The position numbers and the translations under genes are program-made. Of a stretch of 64,000 nucleotides of DNA, positions 26,069 through 35,627 are shown piece after piece; positions within the stretch are counted from its first letter, which is position 1, and every line of letters begins with the position of its first letter. The notes under the pieces are model-generated. The model worked only from the letters and a program-made list of their open reading frames with translations, had not been told where the DNA came from and did no database searches. This DNA comes from Massilia aurea (GTDB lineage Bacteria > Pseudomonadota > Gammaproteobacteria > Burkholderiales > Burkholderiaceae_D), in contig NZ_JANUGZ010000003.1 of assembly GCF_024753205.1 (NCBI RefSeq), forward strand, positions 434,001 to 498,000, given 5' to 3'.

Positions 26069-26773
26069 TCATTCGCCCAGCGGCAAGTCGAGCGGCTGGA
26101 CCGCCCCGGCGCCGACCACGCGCATGCGCACGACCTGGCCGCTGGCGCTGTTCTTGACCCGGACCACGGCGCCGCGCGCACCGGCGTCGAGCGCCTCGCC
26201 GGCCATGCTCACTTCGATGCCATCCTGGCGCGCCACCATCATCACGCCGTCGCCGCGCTTGACCACGACCGGCGCGGCCAGGCTGCTTGCGCGCAGCACG
26301 TCGCCCGCGCGCAGGCTGCGCCGGCTCGACTGGCCAACGACGTTGGCCAGCACCCCGACCGGATCGGCGATATTGGTGATGTCGCGCCGCTCGAGCGCCA
26401 CATCGGACTCGCCGAGCACGGTATTGGCAGACAACGGGGCGCTGGCCACCGCCACCATGGCCGAGACCCGCGCGCGCACGATGAATTCATGGCGCCAGCC
26501 GCTGCCGTCCGGACAGCGGGCGACAAAGCGCATGCGTGCTGGCTGGCGCGTGTCGACGGTGTCGATGACAGGCGCCACGCTGCACGCCGGCGCCGGGCGG
26601 CTGCTGACCACGGCCAGATCGAACTCGGGCTCGCTCAAACCGCTGGCAGCCGCCACTTTTTCGAGCTCGTCACGTGCAATCTGTTGTATCTGTGCAGCAA
26701 GAGTTTGCGCTGACCATGCTGTGGTGCACGACGCACAGGTTACAATAATCAGTATTGCCTTACGGAAATCCAT
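26069..26773 (-). CDS. flgA: P-ring assembly chaperone FlgA
   Basis: Periplasmic chaperone for FlgI, 234 residues from ATG 26773. The signal peptide MDFRKAILIIVTCASCTTAWSA supports this start over 26827. The C-terminal SAF-type domain reads LGESDVALERRDITNI, LRAGDVLRASSLAAPVVVKRGDGVMMVARQDGIEVSMAGEALD and ends GAVVRVKNSASGQVVRMRVVGAGAV. It is transcribed against flgB, as is usual for flgA, and is convergent with the glucosaminidase gene. Confidence 0.93.
   Translation of the reverse strand: MDFRKAILIIVTCASCTTAWSAQTLAAQIQQIARDELEKVAAASGLSEPEFDLAVVSSRPAPACSVAPVIDTVDTRQPARMRFVARCPDGSGWRHEFIVRARVSAMVAVASAPLSANTVLGESDVALERRDITNIADPVGVLANVVGQSSRRSLRAGDVLRASSLAAPVVVKRGDGVMMVARQDGIEVSMAGEALDAGARGAVVRVKNSASGQVVRMRVVGAGAVQPLDLPLGE
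26754..26769. repeat. GCCnTACGGnAAT element at flgA/flgB
   Basis: ATTGCCTTACGGAAAT here, ATGCCGTACGGAAAT at 2184-2198 and TTGCCCTACGGTAAT at 12321-12335 share a core around CCnTACGG, close to the palindrome CCGTACGG. All three lie at flagellar promoter regions. This copy also encodes flgA codons 2-6, so chance is possible. Confidence 0.35.
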
Positions 26774-26844
26774 GGGTGGACAATATTGGTCGGGCGGAAA
26801 CAACCATTTTAACCAATCCCACTGCACTTCACCGGAGAATCGCC

Positions 26845-27204
26845 ATGTCGATCAATTTCAAAGAAGCACTTGGCGTACATGCCGACGCGCTTCAGCTGCG
26901 CGCTGAACGCACCCGCGTCCTGGCCGCCAATATTGCCAACGAAAGCACGCCGGGCTATACCGCCCGCGACATCGATTTCGCCAGTGCATTGCAAGATCAG
27001 CGCGATAGCGAGGACGGCATGCCGACCCTGTCGGCAGACGGCCCGCTGTACCGCGTCCCATACCAGGCCAGCGCGGACGGCAATACCGTCGAAATCGGCG
27101 TCGAGCAGGCGGCGTTTTCACAGAACGCTTCCGACTTCCAGACCAGCCTCACCTTCATCAACATGAAGTTGCGCGGTCTGAACAAAGTCATCTCGGGTCA
27201 ATAA
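26845..27204 (+). CDS. flgB: Flagellar proximal rod protein FlgB
   Basis: Rod subunit of 119 residues. The N-terminal rod motif LRAERTRVLAANIANESTPGYTARDIDF is characteristic; the C-terminal helix ends FQTSLTFINMKLRGLNKVISG. CGGAGA stands 6 nt before ATG 26845; an upstream in-frame start (26755) lacks support. First gene of the flgBCDEFGHIJ run. Confidence 0.95.
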   Translation: MSINFKEALGVHADALQLRAERTRVLAANIANESTPGYTARDIDFASALQDQRDSEDGMPTLSADGPLYRVPYQASADGNTVEIGVEQAAFSQNASDFQTSLTFINMKLRGLNKVISGQ

Positions 27205-27223
27205 AGGTCATCAGGAGCATCGC

Positions 27224-27628
27224 ATGGGATTCAAGGATATTTCACAAATCGCAGGCTCGGCCATGGCGGCCCAGACCGTGCGCATGAACACGATCGCCAG
27301 CAACCTGGCCAACGCGAATGCGGTCGCTGGCACCGAAGCCGATGCCTACCGTGCCCGCAAGCCCGTGTTCGCCGCGATGGTGGGCGACGCCGGCACCGCC
27401 AGCGTGCAGGTGCTCGACGTGGTCGAGTCGAGCGCGCCGCTGCGCCGCATGCACGAACCGGACAATCCGCTGGCCGATGCCGACGGCATGGTGTTTTACG
27501 CCAACGTCAACGAAGTGGCAGAAATGGCCGACATGATGGCCGCCTCGCGCGCCTTCGAGACCAATGTCGAGGTCATGGGCCGCATCAAGTCGATGCAGCA
27601 GTCGCTGATCCGCATGGGAGAAAGCTGA
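27224..27628 (+). CDS. flgC: Flagellar proximal rod protein FlgC
   Basis: Rod subunit of 134 residues with the N-terminal motif MAAQTVRMNTIASNLANANAVAG and the C-terminal motif VNEVAEMADMMAASRAFETNVEVMGRIKSM. Exported without a cleaved signal via the flagellar type III system. AGGAG precedes the ATG. Normal length. Confidence 0.95.
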   Translation: MGFKDISQIAGSAMAAQTVRMNTIASNLANANAVAGTEADAYRARKPVFAAMVGDAGTASVQVLDVVESSAPLRRMHEPDNPLADADGMVFYANVNEVAEMADMMAASRAFETNVEVMGRIKSMQQSLIRMGES

Positions 27629-27630
27629 TC

Positions 27631-28335
27631 ATGGTCACCGCCACCTCGAATGCCTTCGGCCTGAACGGCAACACCAGCGGCAGCGCGGGCGCCGGCAATG
27701 CCGTCGCCCCGGCCGCCAGCCCGGTCAGCGCCAACAAGGACATGTTCACCAAGCTGCTGGTCGCTCAGATCCGCAACCAGGATCCGCTGGCGCCGTCCAA
27801 TCCGGCCACGTTCGTCAACCAGCTCTCGCAGCTCTCGCAAACCGAGGCGCTGGAAAACATGACCCAGACCACCGCCGCCAGCGCCACCATGCTGCAAAGC
27901 CTGCAGGTGCTGGCGATGGGCGGCCAGGTCGGCAACCAGGTGTCGGTCGAGACCAGCCGCGTGCAACTGGGCGACACCCCACTCCAGGGCAGCGTCCAGC
28001 TCGGCGGGGCCAGCAACCTGACCCACCTGGTGCTCACGGGCGCCACCGGTACACAAACACGGATCGAGTTGCCGCCGCATGCCGCGGGGGCGCAGGGTTT
28101 CACGATCGACCCGGCCAAACTCGGCCTGCCAGCGGGCAAATACAGCATTGCTGCCGAAGCCGCCGATGGCACCAAACCCGCAGTGGAAATCGACGGGCGC
28201 CTGAACAGCGTGCGCCTGTCGTCGACCGGCGGCATCGTCATGCAGGTGGCCGGCATCGGCGATGTCGAGCCGGGCTGGATCACGGGTTTCAACGGCAAGA
28301 CCACTGGCGCCGATGCGCCCGTCACGTTCAATTAA
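27631..28335 (+). CDS. flgD: Hook-capping scaffold protein FlgD
   Basis: Temporary cap for hook assembly, 234 residues. The N-terminal export/cap region has KDMFTKLLVAQIRNQDPLAPSNPATFVNQLSQLSQTEALENM, the strongest FlgD signature. FlgD Ig-like/Tudor parts follow (QVGNQVSVETSRVQLG; LGLPAGKYSIAAEAADG). It starts 2 nt after flgC. Confidence 0.95.
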   Translation: MVTATSNAFGLNGNTSGSAGAGNAVAPAASPVSANKDMFTKLLVAQIRNQDPLAPSNPATFVNQLSQLSQTEALENMTQTTAASATMLQSLQVLAMGGQVGNQVSVETSRVQLGDTPLQGSVQLGGASNLTHLVLTGATGTQTRIELPPHAAGAQGFTIDPAKLGLPAGKYSIAAEAADGTKPAVEIDGRLNSVRLSSTGGIVMQVAGIGDVEPGWITGFNGKTTGADAPVTFN

Positions 28336-28346
28336 AAGGATATGCC

Positions 28347-29534
28347 ATGAGCTTCAATATCGCCCTGTCGGGCATTCAGGCCATCAACGAACAGCTCACG
28401 ACGCTGTCGAACAATATTGCCAACGCCGGTACTTACGGCTTCAAGAGCAGCCGCGCCAACTTCGCCTCGATCTATGCAGGTGAACAGGCGAACGGCGTGC
28501 AGGTGCAGTCGCTGACCCAGAACATCAGCCAGAACGGCAGCCTGTCGAGCACCGGGCGCGGCATGGACGCCGCGATCCAGGGGCGCGGCTTCTTCACCAG
28601 CCGCGATGCCCAGGGCGTCGTGTCGTACTCGCGCGTGGGTATCTTCTCGACCAACGCCGACGGCTTGCTGGTCGATTCGACCGGCAAGAAAATCCAGGGC
28701 TATGGCCCGACCGTGGGCGGCGCACTTGGCACGATGGGCGACATCGCCATCCCGACCGGCCAGATCCCGGCCGTGGCCAGCACCAAGGTCAGTTACGCCG
28801 GCAATATGTCGGGCGACTGGAAAGTCCCTACAGCAGGCTTCAATCCGGCCGACGGCAATAGCTACAATATGGTCAAGCAGTCGGTGGTCTACGATTCGCT
28901 CGGCACCCAGCACACCGTATCGCAGTACTTCGTCAAGACCGATGCCGACACCGTGACCGTACACTACGGCCTGGATGGCGCAGCACCGGACAACGCCAAC
29001 AACTTCGCCATGAACTTTGGCACCAATGGCCAGATCCTGCCGGCGTCGACAACCGGCCCGACCCTGACCATCAATGCAGCCGGCGCGGCGAGCATGAACT
29101 TCAGCTTCGACTATACGGGCACGTCCAAGTTTGCCGGAGAAGCGACCAACACCACCAACCGCGCCGACGGCTATGCGTCGGGCACCTTCGTCGGCGTCGA
29201 GCTGGCCGAGAACGGTTCGATCGTGGCCAAGTACAGCAACGAGCAGCAGCAGGTCGTCGGCACGATCGCGATTGCCACCTTCCCCGACGAAGGCAGCCTG
29301 GTGTCGGTCAGCGATACCGCCTGGATTGCCAATGCCAATTCGGGCGCGCCGCTGTACACGACGCCGGGCGTCGGCCTGGGCGGAAAGCTGTCCAAGGGCG
29401 TGCTGGAAGGCTCGAACGTCGACATCACGTCCGAACTGGTCGGCCTGATGACGTCGCAACGCAATTATCAGGCGAACTCGAAGGTCATCACCGCCGAGAA
29501 CGAGATGATGCAGTCGCTGATGCAGGCCCTGTAA
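28347..29534 (+). CDS. flgE: Flagellar hook protein FlgE
   Basis: Hook subunit of 395 residues. N-terminus: MSFNIALSGIQAINEQLTTLSNNIANAGTYGFKSSRANFA. A central D1/D2 region with FSFDYTGTSKFAGEAT follows. C-terminus: LEGSNVDITSELVGLMTSQRNYQANSKVITAENEMMQSLMQAL. The AAAGGA ribosome site is clear. The order flgD-flgE-flgF is standard. Confidence 0.96.
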   Translation: MSFNIALSGIQAINEQLTTLSNNIANAGTYGFKSSRANFASIYAGEQANGVQVQSLTQNISQNGSLSSTGRGMDAAIQGRGFFTSRDAQGVVSYSRVGIFSTNADGLLVDSTGKKIQGYGPTVGGALGTMGDIAIPTGQIPAVASTKVSYAGNMSGDWKVPTAGFNPADGNSYNMVKQSVVYDSLGTQHTVSQYFVKTDADTVTVHYGLDGAAPDNANNFAMNFGTNGQILPASTTGPTLTINAAGAASMNFSFDYTGTSKFAGEATNTTNRADGYASGTFVGVELAENGSIVAKYSNEQQQVVGTIAIATFPDEGSLVSVSDTAWIANANSGAPLYTTPGVGLGGKLSKGVLEGSNVDITSELVGLMTSQRNYQANSKVITAENEMMQSLMQAL

Positions 29535-29544
29535 GCGCCACGCC

Positions 29545-30270
29545 ATGGATAAGCTCATCTTTACTGCCGTCAGCGGCGCCGAACGCACGCTGCGTGCGCA
29601 GCAGGTGCGGGCCAACAACCTGGCCAATGCCGACACTGCGGGCTTTCGCGCCAATATCGAGCTGGCGTCGGTGCAGTCGCTGGGCGGCTACGGCTACGAC
29701 AGCGTGCACCAGTCGCGCTCGGAAGCCGACACGATTTCCACCCGCACCGGCACCGTGCGCGAAACCGGCCGTCCACTGGACGTGGCCCTCGCCGGCAACG
29801 GCTACCTGGCGGTCGAATGGGATGGCGGCGAAGCCTATACCCGCAGCGGCGCCATCGCCATCGACGCCAACGGCGCGCTGTCGGTCGCCGGGCGCCCGTT
29901 GCTGGGCGAAGGCGGCGCGATCGTGCTGCCGCCGCACACGGCGGTCGACATCGCCAACGACGGCACGATCTCGGTCATGCCGGAAGGCGGCACCGTGACC
30001 CAGGTCGTCGACCGGCTGCGGCTGGTCAGCGCAGAAGGGGCCGAGCTCACCAAGAACGAAGCCGGCCTGATCGTGGCGCGTGGCGGCGAGCCGCTGGCCG
30101 CCGACCAGAACGTCAACGTGCGCAGCCGCGTACTCGAAGGCAGCAATGTCTCGGCGGTCGAAGAAATGGTCGCCGTAATGGCCCTGAACCGCAGCTTCGA
30201 GATGCAGATGAAGATGTTCAAGGCCAGCGACAGCATGAACGAATCGGGCAACCGACTGCTCGGCGCCTGA
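29545..30270 (+). CDS. flgF: Flagellar proximal rod protein FlgF
   Basis: Rod subunit of 241 residues. It starts MDKLIFTAVSGAERTLRAQQVRANNLANADTAGFRAN and ends LEGSNVSAVEEMVAVMALNRSFEMQMKMFKASD, the shared rod/hook terminal motifs. The middle contains LAGNGYLAVEWDGGEAYTRSG. It is distinguished from FlgG by its shorter length and order. Confidence 0.94.
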   Translation: MDKLIFTAVSGAERTLRAQQVRANNLANADTAGFRANIELASVQSLGGYGYDSVHQSRSEADTISTRTGTVRETGRPLDVALAGNGYLAVEWDGGEAYTRSGAIAIDANGALSVAGRPLLGEGGAIVLPPHTAVDIANDGTISVMPEGGTVTQVVDRLRLVSAEGAELTKNEAGLIVARGGEPLAADQNVNVRSRVLEGSNVSAVEEMVAVMALNRSFEMQMKMFKASDSMNESGNRLLGA

Positions 30271-30298
30271 CGCCGGCACAACCTTACAGGGAGCAACC

Positions 30299-31084
30299 AT
30301 GAATCCAGCAATGTGGATCAGCAAGACCGGTGTACAGGCGCAAGACGCCAAGCTGCAGGCCATCGCCAACAACCTGGCCAACGTCAATACCGTCGGCTTC
30401 AAGCGCGACCGCGTCGTGTTCGAAGACCTGTTCTATCAGGTCGACGCGCAGCCGGGCGCCCAGAATGCCGACAACACCGTCAGCAATGGCGTGCAGCTCG
30501 GTAACGGCGTGCGCGTGGTCGGCACCCAGAAAGCCTTCACCAATGGCAGCCTGCAGCAGACCAGCCAGCCACTTGACGTCGCCATCTCGGGCGCGGGCTT
30601 CCTGCAGGTGCGCCGTCCGAACGGCGAACCGGCCTATACCCGCGCCGGCCAGTTGCAGGTCGATGCCAACGGCACGCTGACAAATGCCCAGGGCTTGCCG
30701 ATCGTGCCGCAGATCACGATTCCGCAAAACGCCGCCGGCGTGACCATCGGCGAGAACGGCGTCGTGTCGGTGACGATCGCGGGCCAGCCGGCGCCGCAGG
30801 AAATCGGCCAGCTGAACCTGACCGCCTTCATCAACCCGACGGGCCTCCTGGCACTGGGCGACAACCTGTTCCAGGAAACCGCTGCCAGCGGCGCGGCCAA
30901 TGAAGGCCGCCCGGGCGACGCCGCATTCGGCAAGCTCAAGCAAGGCTCGCTGGAAGGCTCGAACGTGCAGGTCGTCGAAGAGATGGTCGACATGATCGCG
31001 GCTCAGCGCACCTACGAAATGAACACCAAGGTGCTGTCGGCAGCCGACAATATGCTGCAAACCCTGGCGGCGGCAGCACGCTGA
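30299..31084 (+). CDS. flgG: Flagellar distal rod protein FlgG
   Basis: Distal rod subunit, 261 residues. N-terminus: MNPAMWISKTGVQAQDAKLQAIANNLANVNTVGFKRDRVVFEDLFYQ. C-terminus: LEGSNVQVVEEMVDMIAAQRTYEMNTKVLSAADNMLQTLA. Both match FlgG closely. AGGGAG lies upstream. The last base of its stop codon is the first base of the flgH start. Confidence 0.96.
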   Translation: MNPAMWISKTGVQAQDAKLQAIANNLANVNTVGFKRDRVVFEDLFYQVDAQPGAQNADNTVSNGVQLGNGVRVVGTQKAFTNGSLQQTSQPLDVAISGAGFLQVRRPNGEPAYTRAGQLQVDANGTLTNAQGLPIVPQITIPQNAAGVTIGENGVVSVTIAGQPAPQEIGQLNLTAFINPTGLLALGDNLFQETAASGAANEGRPGDAAFGKLKQGSLEGSNVQVVEEMVDMIAAQRTYEMNTKVLSAADNMLQTLAAAAR

Positions 31085-31743
31085 TGCGCCCGCTTTTCCA
31101 CACGCTCGCCGCCGCCCTGTGCGGGTTGGTGCTGGCAGGCTGCTCGTCGCCGATGCCGGTGTCGCTGGCCGACGACGACGCCATGCCATTGCAGCGTCCG
31201 GTGCGCGCCGGCCTGTCCGGCGGCGTGTTCACGGCCGACACCGTCTCGCTGACGTCCGACAGCCGCGCCTACCGCGTGGGCGACGCCGTCACCGTGATCC
31301 TGCAAGAAACCACGCAGGCCAGTAAGCGCGCCGGCACCAGCATCTCGAAGGGCTCGTCGATCGGCATCTCGCCGCTGGCCGCGCTCGGCAAGGTGTATGG
31401 CAAGACCTCGCTCGATGTCTCGGCCGACCGTGATTTCGAGGGCGACGCCACCAGCACCCAGCAAAATGCATTGTCTGGCGCGCTGACCGTGATCGTGCAG
31501 GAAGTGCTGCCCAATGGCCTGCTGCGCGTGGCCGGCGAAAAGAACCTGATGCTGAACCAGGGCGAAGAATTCGTGCGCCTGAAAGGCTTTGTCCGCGCCG
31601 CCGACATCGATACTGACAACCGCGTCTCGTCGCTGCGCGTGGCCAATGCGCGCATCGCCTATTCCGCCCGCGGCGCGCTGGCCGAGGCCAACACCCCGGG
31701 CTGGCTGACGCGCTTTTTCAACAGCCCCCTGATGCCGTTCTGA
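31084..31743 (+). CDS. flgH: Flagellar L-ring lipoprotein FlgH
   Basis: Outer-membrane bushing ring, 219 residues. The lipoprotein signal has lipobox LAGC (cleavage before Cys20). Family motifs [66 protein letters not shown] and [22 protein letters not shown] are complete. It overlaps flgG by one base. Confidence 0.96.
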   Translation: MRPLFHTLAAALCGLVLAGCSSPMPVSLADDDAMPLQRPVRAGLSGGVFTADTVSLTSDSRAYRVGDAVTVILQETTQASKRAGTSISKGSSIGISPLAALGKVYGKTSLDVSADRDFEGDATSTQQNALSGALTVIVQEVLPNGLLRVAGEKNLMLNQGEEFVRLKGFVRAADIDTDNRVSSLRVANARIAYSARGALAEANTPGWLTRFFNSPLMPF

Positions 31744-31751
31744 GGATCTCC

Positions 31752-32870
31752 ATGATTTCGCGCCGCTTTGCGCCATTGCTGTTTGCCGCGTTCTGCGCCA
31801 GCGCCCTGCTGTCCTTTCATCCCGCCCATGCTGCCCAGGCGCTGCGCAACCTCGTCAGTGTCGAAGGCGTGCGTGACAACCCGCTGGTTGGCTATGGCCT
31901 CGTGGTGGGCCTGAACGGCAGCGGCGACTCGACCCAGGTGAAATACTCGAGCCAGTCGGTCGTCAACATGCTCAAGCAGTTCGGCGTGCGCCTGCCCGAA
32001 GGCGAAGACGCCAAGAACAAGAACGTCGCGGCCGTGATGGTCTCGGCCACCTTCCCGCCCGGCTACCGCCGCGGCCAGACGATCGACGTGACCGTCTCGT
32101 CGCTGGGCGACTCGAAAAGCCTGCGCGGCGGCACGCTGCTGCTGACGCAACTGCGCGCGGCCGACAACGAAGTGTATGCGCTGGCGCAGGGCAATGTCGT
32201 GGTCGGCGGCCTGAACGCCAGCGGCCGCAGCGGCTCGTCGGTCACGGTAAATACGCCGACCGCCGGCCGCGTACCCAATGGCGCCCAGATCGAGCGCGAA
32301 ATCGTCACCGACTTTGCCACCCGGCCGCAAATCACGCTGCGCCTGCGCCAGCCGCACTTCGAGACGGCGACCAATGTCGTCGATGCCATCAACAAGCGCT
32401 ACGGCCCGGTGGCCACCACGCAGGACGGCACCAGCGTCGACGTCATCGCGCCAAGCAACCCGACCGAACGCGTGGCGTTCATGGCGCGCCTGACGGCGCT
32501 GACCGTCGAATCGGGCGTCGAGGTGCCGCGCGTCGTGTTCAATTCGCGCACCGGCACCGTCGTCATCGCCGACGGCCTGCGCGTGAAAGCCGCCGCCGTC
32601 ACGCACGGCTCGCTCAAGGTGATCATCTCGGAGAGTTCGCGCGTCAGCCAGCCGGGCCCGCTCAGCCGCGGCCAGACCGCTGTCACGCCCGAATCGAAGC
32701 TGTCGGTCGATCAGGGCTCGGGCCAGATGTTCCGCTGGCCGCCGGGCGCGCGCCTGCAGACGATCATCGACACCGTCAACAGCCTGGGCGCCTCGCCCGA
32801 CGACATCATGGCGATCCTGCAGGCGCTCGACCAGGCCGGCGCGATCGAAGGCGAACTGGTGGTGATCTGA
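31752..32870 (+). CDS. flgI: Flagellar P-ring protein FlgI
   Basis: Periplasmic ring, 372 residues with a Sec signal (about 1-28, ending AHA-AQ). Hallmarks: [63 protein letters not shown], and the C-terminal [30 protein letters not shown]. FlgA (26069-26773) is its chaperone. The stop overlaps the next gene by one base. Confidence 0.97.
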   Translation: MISRRFAPLLFAAFCASALLSFHPAHAAQALRNLVSVEGVRDNPLVGYGLVVGLNGSGDSTQVKYSSQSVVNMLKQFGVRLPEGEDAKNKNVAAVMVSATFPPGYRRGQTIDVTVSSLGDSKSLRGGTLLLTQLRAADNEVYALAQGNVVVGGLNASGRSGSSVTVNTPTAGRVPNGAQIEREIVTDFATRPQITLRLRQPHFETATNVVDAINKRYGPVATTQDGTSVDVIAPSNPTERVAFMARLTALTVESGVEVPRVVFNSRTGTVVIADGLRVKAAAVTHGSLKVIISESSRVSQPGPLSRGQTAVTPESKLSVDQGSGQMFRWPPGARLQTIIDTVNSLGASPDDIMAILQALDQAGAIEGELVVI

Positions 32871-33211
32871 TGCGCATCGACGAACTTCGCAATACCGCGC
32901 TGACAGGCAACACCGACACTGCGGTCGTCCCTGCTGCCGAGCCACAGGCCGATCCGGCCTACGTCGCCAAGGCCACCAAGGCAGCGGTCGAATTTGAACG
33001 CTTCTTTATCGGCCACATGCTGCGCACGATGCGCGCCTCGACCCGCGAAATGGCGGACGAAGACAGCGTTTTCAACAACCGTGTCAACCAGGACATGCAG
33101 GACATGGCCGACGATCTGCTGTCAGGCAATATGGCCGGCCAGCGCGCGTTCGGCATTGCCGATGCGATCCTGCGCCAGCTGGTGCCGGGCGCCGGCAGCG
33201 GCAAGACCTGA
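32870..33211 (+). CDS. flgJ: Single-domain FlgJ: rod-binding part only
   Basis: Rod scaffold protein of 113 residues. It contains only the N-terminal rod-binding domain: KAAVEFERFFIGHMLRTMRAST, then FNNRVNQDMQDMADDLLSGNMAGQRAFGIADAILRQL. FlgJ in enterobacteria has about 313 residues with a C-terminal muramidase; here the gene stops cleanly and the hydrolase is encoded separately at 25306. No frameshift remnant of a hydrolase is seen downstream before flgK. Confidence 0.9.
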   Translation: MRIDELRNTALTGNTDTAVVPAAEPQADPAYVAKATKAAVEFERFFIGHMLRTMRASTREMADEDSVFNNRVNQDMQDMADDLLSGNMAGQRAFGIADAILRQLVPGAGSGKT

Positions 33212-33319
33212 CCACCGGCACTGCCACCGGCAACCACAGCGCCAATGTGCGGCAAAGCTTAACAAGCGGCAAGAATTGGTCGCCTTATCAGGTTAACCCT
33301 GTCCCGAAAGAGTTTCACC

Positions 33320-34705
33320 ATGACGATCATCAACAACGCCTTGTCCGGCGCCCTCGCCGCCCAGATTGCCCTGTCGGCCAGCAGCCAGAACATCGCCAAT
33401 CTGCAAACCAAGGGATACACCCGGCAATCGGCGCTGTTTACGTCGGTGGGTCCGGATGCCAGCGGGCGCTCGGCCGGCAATGGCGTACAGGTCAGTTCGC
33501 TCATGCGCTTCTCGGACAACTACAAGAGCCAGGCCATGTGGCGCGCCGCGTCGGAACAAGGCGCTTACGCGCAGTCGCAGCCCTACCTGACCCAGCTCGA
33601 AAGCGTCATGGGTGACGCCTCGGCCAGCCTGTCGGCCGGCATCGACGATTTCTTCAGGGCGATCAACGCCGTGGCCGGCGATCCCGGTTCGACCCCGCTG
33701 CGCCAGCAGGTGCTCACGTCCGCCAGCCTGATGGGCGAGCGCATCAATGGCATGAACAATGTCTTCAACGCGCAGCTGACGTCGGTGCGCCAGCAGCGCA
33801 GCGCGCTGGTCGACGCAGCCAACAGCGATATCAGCACGATCGCGAGCCTGAACCGGCAAATCATGGAAACCCAGGCTGGCGGCGTCTCGGCATCCGGCCT
33901 GATCGATGCCCGCGACAACGCGATCGACTCGCTGGCGTCCAAGATGGCGCTGGAAGTATCGAGCAACGCCGATGGCAGTCGCGATGTCGCGCTCAAGAGC
34001 GGCCAGGCGCTGGTCATCGGCAGCATGCAGGGCACGCTGCAGGCTGCCGCGACGGCCGGTGCGCCGCAGGCGTTTTCGATCACGTTCGCCAATGCCACCT
34101 TCACCCTCGACGCCACGAAAATGGGGGGCCAGATCGGCGGCCTGAGCCAGTACGAAATCACGACCCTCAAGCCGTTGCAGGACGATATCGACGCGCTGGG
34201 CCGCACCATTGCCGAGCGCGTCAATGCCCAGCTGGCGCTCGGCTACAGCACGCCCGCCAGCGGGCCCGCCGTGGCCGGCACTCCGCTGTTTGTCTACACC
34301 CCGGGCGGCGGCGCGAATGCCCTGAAGGTTGTCACCGGCTTCAAGGCCGAAGACCTGGCCTTCTCGGGTGACGGCTCGCCGGGCGACACCGGCAATCTGC
34401 AAAAGCTTGCCGCACTGAAGAGCCAGCCGGTCACGCTGCCCGGCATCGGGACCGTCCTGCTGAGCGACGCCGATACCCAGCTGCTGGGTAAACTGGCCAT
34501 CGACAGCAAACTCAACAAAGCATCCCTCAAGACCACCGACACCGTGCGCACGCAATCGATCGACGACTGGCAATCGACCAGCGGCGTGAACGAAGACGAA
34601 GAAGCGGTCAAGCTGGTGGAACTGCAGCGGATGTACGAAGCGAACATGCGGGTGATCTCGATTGCCAACTCGATGTTCGACGCCACGCTCGCGATGATGG
34701 GCTAA
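33320..34705 (+). CDS. flgK: Hook-filament junction protein FlgK
   Basis: Hook-associated protein 1, 461 residues, shorter than the about 550 of enteric FlgK and typical of lateral types. N-terminus: INNALSGALAAQIALSASSQNIANLQTKGYTRQSALF. C-terminus: STSGVNEDEEAVKLVELQRMYEANMRVISIANSMFDATLAMMG. The 108-bp gap before it separates it from flgJ and could hold a promoter, though none is convincing. Confidence 0.95.
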   Translation: MTIINNALSGALAAQIALSASSQNIANLQTKGYTRQSALFTSVGPDASGRSAGNGVQVSSLMRFSDNYKSQAMWRAASEQGAYAQSQPYLTQLESVMGDASASLSAGIDDFFRAINAVAGDPGSTPLRQQVLTSASLMGERINGMNNVFNAQLTSVRQQRSALVDAANSDISTIASLNRQIMETQAGGVSASGLIDARDNAIDSLASKMALEVSSNADGSRDVALKSGQALVIGSMQGTLQAAATAGAPQAFSITFANATFTLDATKMGGQIGGLSQYEITTLKPLQDDIDALGRTIAERVNAQLALGYSTPASGPAVAGTPLFVYTPGGGANALKVVTGFKAEDLAFSGDGSPGDTGNLQKLAALKSQPVTLPGIGTVLLSDADTQLLGKLAIDSKLNKASLKTTDTVRTQSIDDWQSTSGVNEDEEAVKLVELQRMYEANMRVISIANSMFDATLAMMG

Positions 34706-34715
34706 AGGAACAATC

Positions 34716-35627
34716 ATGCGTATCGCCACTTCCCAGTACCAATCGACGATGAACGCCTCGCTCCAGGTCAACCAGGAGCGGGTCAGCCAGATCATGCAAC
34801 AGATCGCCAGCAACAAGCGCATCCTGCTGCCATCGGACGACCCGGTTGACAGCGTGCGCCTGTCGCGCCTGGAGCGCGAGGAATCGTCGGTCCAGCAATA
34901 CCGCGACAACATCGGCGCGCTGCAGCTGCGCCTGTCCAAGTCGGAAGGCTACCTGAGCAATATGGTGGGCGAGATGACCGAGGGCCGCGACCTGCTGGTC
35001 TGGGCATCCGACGGCAGCAATGCGCCGGCCGACCTGAAAGCGATGCTCGCGCCCCTGCAGGCGCTGAAGGACAGCCTGTTCTTCACGGCCAACACGGTCG
35101 ACCACGAAGGCAACCATCTGTTTTCGGGGACGCTGACCCGGACCGCACCGCTGGCCTTCGATCCGGCCGCCGCACCGGGCACGCGCTACACCTACGCGGG
35201 CAATACCAACAGCCAGAACGTCACGGTCGGCAACGGCCTGACCCAGCCCGCCAACGAAGATCTAAAGGGCCTGGAGTCGCTGCTAAACCAGCTCGACGAG
35301 ACCATCCGTGTGCTGTCGGCACCGGGTGCGAACGCCAATGACCCTGCCGTACGCACGGTGCTGGCAGCCAACCTGACCGGCTTCGACACGACCCAGAATC
35401 TGGTGTCGGGCAAGATCGCCACGATGGGCGGGCGCCAGAACGTCATCCGGACGCTCAACGACAACCATGCGAACATCAGCCTGTCGAACCAGATGGCCAT
35501 CAACGACATCGGCCAGCTCGACGTCGGCCTTGCCGCCACTGAACTCAGCGGCTACTCATCGGCCCTGCAGGCGACCTACAAGGCTTATGCCAAGATCGGC
35601 AACCTGTCGCTGTTTGATGCAATCTGA
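34716..35627 (+). CDS. flgL: Hook-filament junction protein FlgL
   Basis: Hook-associated protein 3, 303 residues. N-terminus: MRIATSQYQSTMNASLQVNQERVSQIMQQIASNKRILLPSDDPVDSVRLSRLER, with a flagellin-like D0/D1 fold. C-terminus: INDIGQLDVGLAATELSGYSSALQATYKAYAKIGNLSLFDAI. It starts 10 nt after flgK and its stop overlaps the next start by one base. Confidence 0.95.
   Translation: MRIATSQYQSTMNASLQVNQERVSQIMQQIASNKRILLPSDDPVDSVRLSRLEREESSVQQYRDNIGALQLRLSKSEGYLSNMVGEMTEGRDLLVWASDGSNAPADLKAMLAPLQALKDSLFFTANTVDHEGNHLFSGTLTRTAPLAFDPAAAPGTRYTYAGNTNSQNVTVGNGLTQPANEDLKGLESLLNQLDETIRVLSAPGANANDPAVRTVLAANLTGFDTTQNLVSGKIATMGGRQNVIRTLNDNHANISLSNQMAINDIGQLDVGLAATELSGYSSALQATYKAYAKIGNLSLFDAI

Noticed and set aside
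33212-33319. A frameshifted hydrolase remnant behind short flgJ
   Set aside because: The 108 bp hold no glucosaminidase motif in any frame; flgJ ends cleanly and the hydrolase is intact elsewhere.
33247-33319. Sigma-28 promoter before flgK
   Set aside because: TTAA and GCCTTATC are 19 nt apart instead of 15, and no better pair is present.
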